Positions 44,885 to 57,834 are shown, counted from the stretch's first letter. The stretch is 64,000 nt of DNA from Acheta domesticus (GCA_031308135.1 JAHLJT010004567.1:35254792-35318791), one strand, 5' to 3'. Notes: a model not told the origin generated them from the letters alone. A program made the numbers and translations.

Positions 44885-44983
44885 AGTTACAATTCCAAAG
44901 AAGAAAATGGTGGAGTATATAAGCTATGTTGCAAAGATTGCAATTCTGCCTATGTTGGACATATTGGCGGGAAATTTCCTCAA
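44885..44983 (+). pseudogene. Penelope-like element relic (GIY-YIG endonuclease)
   Basis: The frame reads ENGGVYKLCCKDCNSAYVGH then IGGKFPQ and a stop. The G-V-Y..Y-V-G pair, spaced with a C-x2-C between, matches the GIY-YIG endonuclease start of Penelope-like retroelements (typically CGVYKLxCxxCNxxYIGQTGR). The sequence after the stop (to about 45020) still looks like a shifted continuation with EFKETLEHN. It is far too short to be functional. It lies in the presumed first intron of the exon at 44360. Confidence 0.7.
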
Positions 44984-45020
44984 TGAATTTAAGGAAACAT
45001 TAGAACATAATGTGACAACA

Positions 45021-46430
45021 GGGTAACTCAACTTTTGTCTCTATTCCTCTCAAAGTAAATAATCTGTCAATCTCTACTCCAATGTAAGTAAATCACACGA
45101 AAAAATACAATCCTTAAAATTCTTTTGAAATTCTAAATTTAAAAAAAAACTTGGAATCGCTACCACACCCATGGGAGGAATCCCAGAGAAGAGCACCTTT
45201 GCATTCTCCGAACATTGCCTAGACCTATTTCGGCCTTGTACCAATATCGTCACCCCATCTCGGTGCTTGTACCACTGTTCTGGGGGCACGGATGGAGTTT
45301 GTCAATTGCACACAGACAAATTGCACACACATCTCTCTCAAATTACTTGTCGAGCCAAGAGATTATGGGAGAAGTAGGGTATATGTGTAATACGCGAGGG
45401 AGGCCAAGATCACAAAATATTCATGCCCTTCGCTGCTTTCTAACGCACATCTGTTATTTAATATACGTGCACTCGGGGGTCACCATCCCAAGCACCTGTC
45501 CCACCAGGCATTTTATTCAAGTTGCTTTATTATTATTATTTTAAGTATATGTTTCTCTCTTACCGTTTGCTTGCCATAATCACGAGTTTGTACCTGAAAT
45601 ATATACAATAATCGGCATACTAATGAAAACAACAACCGTTTATATAGCATTCGTTTACAATAACTCAGATCAACGTAACAAGCCAATTCTACAATCACAT
45701 CGTAGAAAACTGTATTTGCAGCAGTCTTCGTACCCAGTCCGCGTTCCTAGTTAGAGCGCAGTTCACTTCTCCAATAGTAAACAAAACCTGGTGCTATAAT
45801 GTAAGAAGGAGGTACTTCACTTCAGGCACGACCTCTAACCACACTTTGCCCACCAAGTTGCCATCTTCCTGGATTGGATTACCAACTACCGCCTCATGCC
45901 TCTCGCAGCCCTCTTATACTAGAGGTAACGTCACGTCAGCGACACATTTCGTTGCTGCTTCTTACAGCAGGTGAGCCCCCAAAACGCGCGCTGCCCTGCT
46001 GTGAGCGCCATTTTGAAATTTCCTCACTCAAACCAAATAACTGTTACCATATTCATTTATTTCCCACTCTTCCGCGATAATATATTTATTTGCATTGCTA
46101 ATCTTTTGAACATCGATCGAACTTTTTTCTCACCGCCGACATTACCTTCTTGCAAACGCATGGTACTAGTGTATCAGCGTCCACATACCGTATTCAAATA
46201 TTAAGTTACACTAACAATAATCAATTGCAATATATGTCAATACATTTATTTTTCTTCGCAGTGAAGTATTCATGCAAAAATGTTTGTTATTAAAAGTGTG
46301 TAATTATTCAAAACCTACTTTTTTCGTAAAGTTCTGATACAATTCATTACAAAGTTGTATTACAACCAACTTCTGGCGTCGAACGTTCGGAGCAATCATT
46401 TTTAATTTATTCAGTCATCGCCCGTCGTCG
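45021..46430. other. Unassigned stretch
   Basis: Mixed to AT-rich. Frames at 45215-45544 and 45171-45377 overlap in different phases and have no recognisable domain. Nothing else seen. Confidence 0.5.
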
Positions 46431-46439
46431 TCAGTCATT

Positions 46440-46555
46440 GTCTTTTATCCTTTCGGCCAGGGGATCTACGCCGTTAGATCCCGGAGTTCCCAGATGGTCA
46501 CCCAACCAGGATCCCGCGATTTCTCGAATTGCGTAACCTTCGTGACTTCACAGAC
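46440..46555 (-). repeat. 5S rRNA-like segment, probably from a 5S-related retroposon
   Basis: The reverse complement contains CCTGGTTGGGTGACCATCTG and GGAACTCCGGG, which resembles the 3' half of 5S rRNA (TTGGATGGGTGACCNCCTGGGAANNCCGGG), including the region of the internal control element. Only this part matches and the 5' half is absent, so it is not a 5S gene. 5S-derived SINE heads are known, and this may be one. It lies just left of an antisense SINE-C. Confidence 0.4.
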
Positions 46556-46579
46556 AGGTTCAGGAATTGTTATAGTTAG

Positions 46580-46935
46580 TTAGTTATAGTTAATGCCTTA
46601 TTTTACGTGGCGAGACTCGGGCCATCAGGACCGCTCTTCCGTCTGACCACGCAAATTTCGCTACGCTCCATTCACCTAGCGGAGAAAGAAGGTATTATCT
46701 CGGCGACGAAACAGGCGATTTGAATTTAGCTCAGAGGCGTCATTTAGGCTTGAGGATCTTTTACATGCAAGTAAATCTACTAACATGGGCCAGCCGGCTT
46801 TACTTCCCCTCCTCGGAAGGCGTACGAAGAATTTTTTCGCCCTTAAAAATCCACGGCTTCGATCGGGTTTGAACCCGCGAACTTGGGTATGACAGTCCGG
46901 CACGCTAACCGTCACACCATCGAATCCACAAATTT
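46580..46935 (-). mobile_element. SINE-C (tRNA-derived SINE), full copy
   Basis: Antisense. The B-box region reads GGGTTTGAACCCGCG on plus at about 46866-46880, with the A-box side (ACGCTAACCGTCACACCATC) to its right. The body includes TCGCCCTTAAAAATCCACGG, GGCTTTACTTCCCCTCC, TCTTTTACATGCAAGTAAAT and CTCGGCGACGAAACAGGCGA. The 3' part has ATTTCGCTACGCTCC and a hairpin GGGCCATCAGGACC, ending in a TTAACTA-type tail. Relatives: 61212 (sense), 61715 (antisense), 63190 (antisense part). Confidence 0.85.
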
Positions 46936-46939
46936 GGTT

Positions 46940-49900
46940 AGCGACGCCGGCCATTTTTTCACACCAAATATACAATAATAGCGACGGATAAGTACTAGCG
47001 TTCTGCATCTTGAGGAAAACAACCGCTCAAGTGTCGTCAGGTTCCGTGCCGTCGTTCGGCGATTGGAATGTACTCAACGGTACGGAGATCCCTGTTTAAC
47101 GGGCATTAGGAATGGCCTCTCAATGCCCTTTGATTATCTGCAGAACCCTCGAGCGTCGCTTTCGAGCCATTCTCGGCCAGTCACTGTCAAAGCCGCCGCT
47201 CTCGTCATCAGGGATTCACGCATGTTCTCATGTTCACAATCAGGTGCCAACAGAGGCGCTCATAACACAGAGGGAACGTATTTCAAATGAACTGAGCGAC
47301 TTATTTCAAACGTTATGTACTTTACTTTGAAGTTGTGACTTGCAGGTTGTCCGAGATGCTGTGAATTTGGAATTCTGAATTCAGTGGATTAAACATCTTT
47401 ATCGACACACTCAAAACACCAAGAGTAGTCCTATAATTTAAGGAGGACAGATCAACGTTACAGATCATTCACGAAGATCCCTGTTTTCATTTTTTTCTTG
47501 CCTAGGAAACCAGTCACAATTGCTTTGAAAGAGGATTCGAATCACACATCTCGAATAATTGGAAAGCTCTTTTGAGCGGTAACATCCAAAGAGAATAAGA
47601 TTAACGTCTAATTAATTGTGCTCATTAATCGGGAAATATTGGAAAGACCAACCTCACGACAATTGCGTATGCAACACCCTTAAATTTAACTCACCCACCG
47701 CCACTGAATGTTCGGCACAATTATTAACTTGTGCTTACATTATTAGCCCCGAACGTCGGAACACTATTGGGGGCTACCCAAGACATCTGCTCGTGTAATT
47801 TTTGAAACTTTACGATAATGTTCCTTGCAGTTCCACAAGGAAATTTTCGAATTCCCGGATAGTAATTGGAAAAGAACTCCATTATTTCAAATTTAATTGT
47901 AAAATACGCATTTCATAGATTTATGACAATCTTGAACAGCCAAATTACTGCATTCAGTGAAGTATTAGTTATTAACTTTAAACAGTTATTTGGGCATTGC
48001 CAATATATCACACCAATTAGATTCTCAAAATGTTTGTGCCATAACTACCACAAGAGGTAGCTATACAATTTTTGAAGATATCAAATAATACTCACTTTTC
48101 ACGTCCTGCTTTACGAAAGGCGTACGTCCACTTTAAAGGCGTAGCGGGTGACGCGCTGACGCGCGAATAGGGGCCGATGAGCAACGGGCGCTGAGTGAGC
48201 ACAGGGCTGCCAACTGCGCATTTTACGCAGCATTTCTCGCCACGACTGCTGCCTCCAAAGCGAGTCGCTGGTGAGGCGGCTGACAGACGCACAATGGTTC
48301 AGACTGAACAAGAATAGGTCTTGTTTTGTGAACTTTAAAAGAGAGAAAATACTCTTCGATTAATCCTGCAGTACCCAGAAAGATCGCTTTGTATGCGTAC
48401 GTAAAACTTCAGATTTCAAAATCGGATCCAAAATTTCAAATGTGGAAATTATGGGGAAGTAAAAATGCTATTACTACGATTATTTAAAATGAATGAAGAA
48501 ATTTACTTTATTTTGTGGGTAACTCAATTAAAATAATTTATTATCACTCCAATATTCAAAATTACGTATTCCTACAGCGATAAGGATAAATAAAATATAC
48601 AAAATTAAAACATGACAGAATTACATCTCTACCAACACATCTAGATGCCAGTTGACGAATAATTATGTCCAATATAAACATTTTTATAGAAATTGGTCAT
48701 TTAAACCTTATTAGAAATTTGTTACAAGGTTACAATTTGAGTAGATACTATTATTCCTTTTTATCACAATATACTGTTTTTCCTAATTTCACAGCCGAAT
48801 GAATAAAAAGTTATACATTAATTTAAGACATTGTACAGCAACGATCTATTGGGATCTGTTCAACATTTTAATGATTGTCAGTCGTAGTTTTGTTGAAAGT
48901 TTCCGCTGCGCAAAAATGTAAATGGAAATTATTTAAAATTCATCAAGCATTTTTTTAACATTCAGCTCACTGCTATTGGTACCACAATTTTCCCATTTAA
49001 TTCTACTGCTCCAAAATTGCGAAGGGTATTTTTTTATTAATAACTCATCTCTTTGAACCAAAGAGGATATTGTCTATTGTATATGTCACTGGATTCATTT
49101 GACAACACGGAATATTCATAATATCTCTTGTTTACCATGTTGCTGTTCATTGTTACGGGAGGCTTTGGATAATGCTTGAATTTGAGCATCATGTCGCTTC
49201 GTAAAGTATACATAATATGTATGTTCATAAAGTATAATATGTTCATAACTGTATGTTCATAAAGTATATTACAACTTCAAATTATGATTATTTCATTCAA
49301 TTATGTTTCATTAGCAGCCCAGATGACGTGGTTAGGAAGACAAGTGTCGTATTCTGCATCATCATACGTATATTTGTCAAATCCCACCTAAGAAATATAA
49401 ACTACCTATTCGAAGTCTAAACAGGAGACAATAGAAAAGAGAAGGTCGTTTTTATTTACCGTACTAGCTGAAGGACCATGCGTTGGCCAGGTATTTGTTG
49501 ATCAAAAATATCTATAAGAGAAAAAATATTGAATTAATCTTTTGTGGATTTCCGCCCTACCCTGCTTACTCTCCCTCATTCACCCTCCACTCCACAAGAA
49601 TCTTTCCCAGTCCTCCGATCTCACCCTGCCCCATCCCATCCCATCCCATCCCACCCGCCCCGCTTCGCCCTGTCCCTCTTTTCTCTGTCCTTCCCACCTC
49701 ATTCTGTGTCTCCTTCGCGGTTTTGCTCTGGCATACTATGTTTGCCACGATTATCGTTGCTACCACCATCATTGCTATGGGCGTTGTCTAAACACTTTTA
49801 TTGCATAATCCCGGCAGACGTCCCGTAATAAATTTCATCCTTCATTTTTCAAATCTAATGGCGCTATCGAAATGAATCCAAATGCATTTTATAAGAAGTT

Positions 49901-50149
49901 TTAACAGTTTTAAGAAAGTTTAAATTCACTTTGATCAAGTTATTCACCGTTTTCAAAAACATGTGAAAAATGAAAGAGTGCAGACTTAAATTTCGTTTTA
50001 AGACGGAAATGGGAGATAATATTTTTTTACCAAATCTCGTCTTTCTAGACAGTAACTATTCTTTTCTTTTGAATCTTACGTGTAAAAAATGTAATTATGA
50101 TCGGAATAAATGGTGTATTTGTATAAAAACCAATTATTTTCATAATAAT
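46940..50149. other. Long unassigned stretch
   Basis: A GC-rich patch at 48110-48270, a short three-fold TATGTTCATAAAGTATA repeat at 49216-49266, and a pyrimidine-rich patch at 49545-49700. A motif at 49464-49492 resembles one at 15765-15810. No gene could be supported; frames such as 49483-49791 follow the pyrimidine bias. Confidence 0.5.
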
Positions 50150-50493
50150 TAACACCACAAGCGCCTAAACCATACGTAGTATTTTTTTCCAAAATGGATA
50201 TTCCCCGGTTGATCTGGCTCCACTCAAAGCTTTGCAATTTTGAAAAATATTTTTTAAAATTTAGGGGTACTTTACATCAAACTCCAGGAACATTTTTTGC
50301 ATTCTCTCAAAAATTTAGAGATAAAAGGTTTTTTCTCTAAATTTTTTCAAATAATAGAGTGAAATACACTTATAAAGATGTCATGGGTCCACTTTTCACT
50401 GTTAACTCGGAATATTCGAACATTTTCGAAAAGTTTGATTTTTTTTTTGCTAGCTACTACAAAAAGTCTGTGCTGCTCTGTAGCACCACTAGT
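50150..50493 (+). repeat. Family R dispersed repeat, internally shortened copy
   Basis: Shares GCGCCTAAACCATACGTAG, TTTGAAAAATATTTTTTAAA and GTACTTTACAT with the middle of the 35822 copy, and TCTGTAGCACCACTAGT with its end. The part between is partly missing. Confidence 0.6.
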
Positions 50494-51169
50494 TTTGATT
50501 TTATTCAGCACCGTTTTGGCTGTTGCAGACGACTAATATGTTATTATTTTCGCTTTTCTTTGGTCATAACCCACTGTGCAGCACTTACAGAGACCGCGCG
50601 ATTGGCGCCAGGGAGGGCTGCGATGTGTGGAGATGGTGCAGTGGAGAGAGGCCGTTTGGAAAAAAGAGAAAGGCGGGGCCTCGCGCGCGCCGGCAATAAA
50701 ACCAGCGCAATGTACCGAAGCGTCATTCCCGACGTCGCCAACCAAATGCTCGTTTTGGGGTGTAAAAGTAGCGACTATTTACACTGGCTGGCGAGAACCC
50801 CGCAGTTGCTGTAGCTGTTCGAGGACGAGTGTAAAATGGAGGGAATGAATTCGCCCTTTTTTCTGGCGTTCTTGTACGTGACAAATCGTATACCTGCGCC
50901 TCATATTATTTTAAATATACTGAATGCAGAAATAATTAGCTTTGTATTGAATATTTGTGTGCAGGCAATAATGTCTCCCTTTGAAAAATTATCATACTTC
51001 CGTTTAGAGTTTTCTTGATATTGGTGAAAATCCTTTTTTATTTCTTAATTAACTTAAGTAACTGTAATTGATTAGTAATGACGAATAACCTTTAATAATT
51101 AAAAATAAATAAAGTGTGTCTGTAAAGAAAATTGAAACCAATTTTAATTAGGCACATTTCAGATGCACT

Positions 51170-51171
<2 letters not shown>
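50494..51171. other. Unassigned stretch with GC-richer 50580-50830
   Basis: Frames in this part (50359-50814 and others) overlap each other and the repeat, with no recognisable domain. Confidence 0.45.
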
Positions 51172-51217
<46 letters not shown>

Positions 51218-51230
51218 TACAGACACACAA
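51172..51230. repeat. (AC)n microsatellite
   Basis: About 20 near-perfect AC units with a few substitutions at the right end. Confidence 0.95.
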
Positions 51231-52279
51231 ACGCAAAACACAAAATTTAAAATATAGATTATACAGAAACTAAGAGTAAGCAATGGCTTTAAAAGAAATG
51301 CCTAAATATTTTGTTATAACCTGTTAAATGTTGTAACATGTTATATGTTAATAGAAATATTGTCCTACACCCTTTTGTCAAAAATTTATAAATGTTAAGA
51401 AAAATGTGCATCACGCGTTTACGGAATTGTAGCTGGTGAGGGCTACATATCGGTTACCGTAGCCAGATGTTTGGATAAACAATTTATAAATTTTGACAGA
51501 ATAAATTGTCCTATCAATGATTTAGTGTATAAACTTAGTGGTTCATATGTAGAATATTAAATGAATAATATACAGAAAAGTGGTAGATTTGCTCTCTCAG
51601 TTTGATACTTACGTAGTGGCTGTATTTCCAACGTAACATTTCGAATAGTTTTATTGTGAAAAGGGTTCGTGTTGTGATAACACACGTGCTACAGTTCCAT
51701 TAAAGCTTTTAAAATTAACAGAAACCGCAATAAGTATTTATTAATAGGTCATGCCTATCTTTAGAAAACATTTAAGATATTTTCAAGTTCGAAGAAAGCA
51801 AATGTAAGCTGTTGTGCCCAAGGGATACTACGCGCAAGTGCGAAAACTATGGCCCTAAATGGACCTATGTGATATTCGGGGAGCGCGAATGTACCCTTCA
51901 CTTGGAATGTCCTCAGAGGAGCTATAGAAACCGTGAAGGAGCCTGGTAGGTGTTTGAAGCGCTGATAGGTAGTAACTAGGAAGAGGAAATCAAAGTATCC
52001 TGAATTCAATGCGATATTCAATGTTTAAAATGAAAACATTGAGTATCGTTAAAATCGATATTTTCTTTAAATGCTGTGATGCATCATTCACTACGTTCGT
52101 AGCACAAATAATAGAGCCAACTTGATGAAACTAACGACATATTTGAATTCAGCATACCTAATTTACTATAAATTTGTTGCAAAATCCTAGGCAACTGAAA
52201 AAAGTATTTTTGTTGAGCGGTGTAATTATCAGTTCACTTATTAGCTATTACTCTCAACTATCTGAATGCGACGTGGCCG
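51231..52279. other. AT-rich stretch, nothing recognised
   Basis: Frames such as 51761-52021 (minus) show no domain I can name. Confidence 0.5.
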
Positions 52280-52545
52280 ACGCGACTTATTTTCTTCTTT
52301 CTTCGTCTTATTCTTCGTCGTCTTCATCTTCTTCTTCGTCATCGTCTTCTTCTTCGTCGTCTTCATCTTCTTCTTCTTCGTCGTCGTCTGCTTCTTCGTC
52401 TTCTTCTCCTTCCTCGTCGTAGTCTTCTTCTCCTTCCTCGTCGTCGTCTTCTTCTCCTTCCTCGTCGTCGTCTTCTTCTCCTTCCTCGTCGCCGTCTCTC
52501 TCTTTCTCTCTCTCTCTCTCTTCCTCTTCGTCGGTATTGGTACTG
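52280..52545. repeat. TTC/TCG trinucleotide-type microsatellite with a higher-order 33 bp repeat
   Basis: Pyrimidine-rich TTCTTCGTCG repeats. From about 52395 a longer unit (TCGTCTTCTTCTCCTTCCTCG) recurs four times, then (TC)n near 52495-52525. It gives poly-Ser on plus and poly-Asp/Glu on minus, both by composition. The minus frame 52308-52568 is therefore not called a gene. Confidence 0.9.
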
Positions 52546-54094
52546 GAGTTCAAGCGACGCGACGCCACCTACATCTAATTAGGTGGCGTTGATTTAGTTC
52601 CCGGCATACTCATCAAGATCGCACCGCCAAAAAACGAAAAAAACACGTTTTTCGAAGTTTCTTAGAATTTTACGGCCGAATTTAAAAACAATTATCAGTT
52701 CCCCATCAGGAGACCGCGACGCGTCGAATGAAACCTCGTATGTCGCGACCGGTTCACGGGATGTGGTCTAACCCCGAGAGATGGAACTGCAAATCCACAC
52801 GCATGCACACGAGGATTTTACTCAAATAGTACATAGGGATTAATATTTTAAAGTACGTACTCGATTTGGTTTTCTTTAACTAAGCTAGTTCCAATAGTTT
52901 ACTTAGTAACAATGTACGTATTGACGGTTGATGTATCCCTCTACACGAGATCCTTGGGTTCACACCGACTTTTGGATCGGCTTGTAGATATGGGGCAATG
53001 AAGAATTCCTTCCAATTAGTCAGTAGAGTTTCTTGTTTTTTAATCACAGTTCTTTTCGTTTGATTTACTAGTTTCTTCCATCAAAGCTTGTCGACTAGTA
53101 CTATAACGATCTATATTTCTTATTTCACCAGCACTGGTCATAATGTCCGCTGATCGTCAATGGAATGATCTTAGCTAATTGATGACTGTACTTACTATCA
53201 TTTAATTTTACTTTCGAAGTGTCGGCCCTGGAATACATGAATCCCTGTAGTTTCCTCACTACCTTCAGTTATCACTAAAGGAGTGTCATCAGCAATGAAA
53301 CTAAATTCCCGAAAATTGTAACCCATATCATCTCTTCTTCTAGTGTTTGTTAACACGTGTTAATAATTCTGTAAATTTGTAAGGGTAGAGATTCTTATTT
53401 TAGATGACAAATCGATGTGTTGATATAAGATTTCGTTTAGATAATTACTGGATTTGGCTGTGTTCTTTTAAATCATTATCATATTTTCGAGAAAGGTGAA
53501 TTAGTATAACCTGCGTGCATTTCCAGCACCGAGTCACATATTACTGTGTAATAGTTAAGTTAAATAGGTATATTTATTTTTAATTCTTCTATTCGCGACA
53601 ATTGCTGTAATATTTGTTAATTAGGTGAAACACAGCGACCATTTCCGAAATATATATCATCAGATTTCTTTTATATTTCTTTAGAAGTTCCCCGAGTTTG
53701 GTCTAATGGTTTTTGTTATTAGGTTTCGGTCAATTTTGATATAGTTGGAACGCGTCCTACCAATAAATGCTCCGCAAACATATCACATTTTCCCTTTCTT
53801 TTTGACTCATTTACTATCACACTTAGCAGGCGATATTTGAAAATTACGTCTTTTTGCCTCAGGCAAAGTTTGATTGCGGTTCTTTGAAGCCCAGTATAAG
53901 TGTGCGTCACGCATAAGCATTTAAACTATTTTCTATTGCACACATGAAACGAGAAGTGATGAGACTTTCCTTGTTTAGTGATGAAAGTATTTAATACATT
54001 TCAGAACACTGAACTATCGCAATACGAACTAGTTCGAAAGCATACGAAGTTAGCTTGTCAATGGCAAATTTTTCAATGCCAATTAAAATATTTA
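52546..54094. other. Unassigned stretch
   Basis: No gene or dispersed repeat recognised. Confidence 0.5.
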
Positions 54095-54460
54095 ATGAGT
54101 CTAAGAGCTTCAAATGACTTCTAATAAAATTTTGCAACGACTCAACGTTTTTCTGTAAAAAGAGCTTCAAATTTCGCATTTACGCTTAAACGACATTTTC
54201 TTAAAATCAGCTTCTAAGTTTTAAAACAAATGTCCATTTAGGACGAGGTTTTACTTTTTTTTGACATTATGAAAATAATATTTCGGTTCTACCATTATTA
54301 AACCTAATAAATGAGAAAAGTTCAATAAAGTGCACTTTGGGTGGCGATAGATGACCGATTGGAAGAGGATGGGAGAAGAATCTAAAATTATCCCAGACCA
54401 AAGAAATTAGAAAAGTAACTAGTATAGAAAGTTTGTACCCTTCTGTAGCACCAATAGTTT
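54095..54460 (+). repeat. Family R dispersed repeat, 3' part
   Basis: Aligns with 36190-36547: GAGCTTCAAATTTCGCAT, TTTCTTAAAANCGGCT, GAGGTTTTACT, GGCGATAGATG and TCTGTAGCACCAATAGT. Confidence 0.6.
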
Positions 54461-55745
54461 AATTTTGCATATGAATGTATTAATTTCCATCATGTTGCCA
54501 AATACTTTGTTGAAGAATGGCGTTTTTCCTTTTTTAAAGCGTACCCAAATAAACGTTGAATCGTCTCCTGTAATAAAGTGGGGAATTTGAATATTTGCTA
54601 TTCCTGAAAAAATGTATTTCTTGAAGATACGCCACTTTGAAAATGTGATCTCCAACAGGGTTGAAAAAGAAGGAAAAAAAATCAAAGAATGAATAACCGA
54701 AAAAATCTTCTCTGATGATTTCCTTAGGGAAGCGAACCGTACTTTCAAAACAAAAAATTGAAACTATTCTCCACCTTGTTTTGTTTTTCGCCCTATACTT
54801 CGACAGCAGGTCAGCCTTTGGCTTTTGCCATCTACTGGTTCTACCCTTGTTTACGTCGTGTTACGGTCGGTCTCCGCCGAGCCGCCAGAAGTTGCTGGTG
54901 CGCGAAATAGGGGACAGAGAAGAAGCCGTGGAAGGAAAAGCAGAGACGGAAAGGAAGGGGCAAACGCAGCTGAAAAAAACTCTCCGGGAAAAAGAGTTTG
55001 GCAAGTCGAGTTACCGAGTTTTGCTGCATGGTCGGGCAGCTGCATTCGACCCGGCGGCGCGTCTAATTTTGTTAAAGAACGCTGACCTGCTGCGGGTCCG
55101 CACTTTCTGCTTCCTCCACCGCCAGCCGTTTTCTTCCGGGACAGCATTTTCTCACGACTTTTCCAGTACGACTCGTGATCTGCTCTTCAGTTTCTGACAG
55201 TTTTTTTTTATTATGTGTTGTTTTATTTGTCCTGCTTTTATATGTGATGAGCAACGAAATATTTTCCCAAACATAGAGTATTATCGACATCATCTCCCGT
55301 CTGTAATACTGTATGTTATCCATAGATTTCCCGAATAACAGAGCCAGCGTACTCCAAAGCGTATGTTCATATGCGTCGAAGCATTGGCCTATGTATCTCC
55401 ACGTATGAATTGATTGTAAATAACGTAATGGAGTGTCATGGGGAAGCATATGATGAAATACGTTGTGGATGAAATTGTTATTACAGTCCGTTCAACTAAG
55501 AGTTTTCGAATTATCAGTAAATGTTTCGACTGTGATGTGAATTAATTTCCTATACACGCAAGTTCCACATTAATGTTGTACAGAATACTGATGTCATTGA
55601 GAAAAATGATGACTACCTTTAGATTTGAGGAATGTGTATCAATGTTTCATTACGTGTGGAATAATGAAAGCTATGCTACTGGGGTAACTTCAGCAGTGTC
55701 AACGTGACATTCAGAACTGGTATCCGTCCTCTTCTTCTGACTATA
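54461..55745. other. Unassigned stretch
   Basis: Several overlapping frames on both strands at 54715-55197; none has a recognisable domain or good splice context. 54860-55090 is GC-richer. Confidence 0.5.
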
Positions 55746-56859
55746 CAGAGTGTCCCATTTAACCTGACAAATTAAAATAACTCCAAAAATATGCATCGTC
55801 TCAAAAACTTTCCCAGACAAAAAAATTAATGTCAAGGAGAACATCTGCCTGACCGAAAACTAACTTCCCCTCAGCTCCCTGAGGTTGAGGCGGGGACCAA
55901 GTTTGAAATCTTAAATGGGAACCTCCGTTTTTATTGAAGATTTGGATTTTATTCTAAAAAATACATTACTTTTATTTAATTTGTTTTACTCGTGATAGAT
56001 GGCGCTATAATCTCAAAAATTATATGTGACACGAGAAATTACACTTTGGACTGAAAAATCAAGAAACATCTTTCAATAATTTTAAATAAACGTATCTAAT
56101 GATAACAGTTAAGCCCATGTCACATCCCTAGGGGGTGGGGTAAGTGGCAACTTTCAAATCTCAAACAAGAACACCCATTTTTTATTAAAGAATTTGATTT
56201 AAGCGTAGGTTTTTTCATTCGTGATTAGTTAGCGTTGAATTTTTTAACAAACTACTTTTAGCATCATCCAGGAACAATGAAATGGACGTAGTTGTTTTCT
56301 ATTCCCTTTGGGGTGGTTTTGAGGTGAATTCACTTTATGGGGCATGTTTTTTAAAACATTTCAGTGATAACTTATCACGCATGAAAATAACCTGTACGTC
56401 AAATCTAATTTCTTTAATGAAAAAACTGGGGATTCCCGTTTGAACTTTCACCTCCCACCCCACTCCCATGGGGATGGGAGCTTAACAGTTTCAATCAGAT
56501 ACGTTTTTTTAAAAAAACATTAAACAGGTTTTTCTTTATTTTTCAATCCAAAATGTAATTCCTCGACAATTGCAAAAAGTTAAATTTTTGGGATTACAGC
56601 GCCATCTATTACGACTCAAACAAATGTTTTAGAAAAAATATATTTTTTAGTGTAAAATCCGAATTTGCAATAAAAACTGGAGGATTGCATTGAAGATTTC
56701 AAGGTTAATCCCCGCCCACCCACAGGGGGCTGGGAGAGGTTTGATTGTTGGGTAGGCAGATGTTCCCCTTGGAGACATTTATTTTTTGTCAGGAACATTT
56801 TTAATACAAAGTATATTTTTCGAATTATTTCGATTTGTCAGGTTAAATGGGACAACTGG
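55746..56859. mobile_element. Long-inverted-repeat (foldback) element, 1.1 kb
   Basis: The ends are CAGAGTGTCCCATTTAACCT and, inverted, CCAGTTGTCCCATTTAACCT, with TA on both sides (55744-55745, 56860-56861). Inverted similarity continues almost to the centre near 56300. Pairs of landmarks are AGATGGCGCTATAATC with AGATGGCGCTGTAATC (inverted), AACGTATCTNATGA, and GGGGTGGG-type blocks. So each arm is over 500 bp and a transcript could fold into one long hairpin. No transposase was found. TA flanks suggest a Tc1/mariner-type mobiliser. Confidence 0.85.
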
Positions 56860-56861
56860 TA

Positions 56862-57834
56862 TATTTATCATCGATACCATCATTGGACTAGCTGATTTTT
56901 TTAAATAAATTTTGCGGACCGAAGATATGTATATTCAGAGGTCCATGTGTAGGCGAGACGATGCTCTCGCCTATACATGGGCCTCAAATTTCTAGTACTT
57001 ACGTGGGACTTTAATCAAATACTACTTTCAATAACAAGACAACCATTAATTTCAAAACTCAAAGTTGCTTTATGCAATTAATTATTTCTGTTCCTGAAAT
57101 AAATATATAGCCCGAACCCACATCAACACAAAAATACAAAACAGTAACACGAAATTCGTAGTATTACCTTCAACCAAATCACACTGAACAGTTTAAAACT
57201 GACAAATGGTACCAACCCACCTTTGTCTCCCCAATCTAAAAATTAAATATGGCGTACGCTAGATCCCATGATCTTTTCTTTCTGAAATATTTAACAAATT
57301 TCTTTACAATAAGTAAGTAAAATTTCGTCTTGAGACGTACCATGTCGTGGTGTATAAAACCACTATATGAAATATACTCTCCGATGTATAATTTTATTGT
57401 TGATGTATTGTGTATAGATCAATATTACTTTTATTAACCCGCAGACGTTACGCGCAGTTGGATGAATTTAAAAAAAATGTTTTCTTCTTGTATTCTTTAA
57501 AATGTTCTTGAATAAAAAGTTGTTTTCTATAGCTGCTACCGGACATGTTATTCCGGAACAAGATTTCCTCGTTCAATTGTCTCTCACATTTCAGTTTGTT
57601 TCATTCTCTATAAAGAATACTTTATTATCTGATTTAAAGCATAAATTAAAAGCTACTGCGCTACACAAATGGTAACGTTGCAACCATTAAATATATTTTG
57701 AGGTTAACTAAATAATTTTACATGTAAACTTTAAATACTTACATTGCTAAGTTAATACATTCGTTGGTGGCAGAAAAATACATAATAAAATGTATTTTTA
57801 ATTCCGACTCTTATGTAAAAATAGTGACTTTATT
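56862..57834. other. AT-rich stretch with a short inverted motif
   Basis: 56935-56990 contains an inverted pair, AGGTCCATGTGTAGGCGAGA and CTCGCCTATACATGGGCCT, which could form a 20 bp stem. Nothing else recognised. Confidence 0.5.

Noticed and set aside
46440..46555. 5S rRNA gene
   Set aside because: Only the 3' half resembles 5S rRNA and the rest is absent, so it is kept as a 5S-like repeat only.
52266..52592. Poly-Ser (plus) or Asp/Glu-rich (minus) protein
   Set aside because: Trinucleotide microsatellite read in frame, with no unique coding sequence on either side.
54419..54748. Minus-strand frame with an HFITGDDSTF stretch reminiscent of a mariner catalytic block
   Set aside because: No other transposase motif or inverted ends fit, and part of it overlaps a family R copy. 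The resemblance is too short.
54715..55197. Plus-strand frame of 160 codons
   Set aside because: No recognisable domain, overlapping frames on both strands, no splice signals of note, moderate length for mixed sequence.
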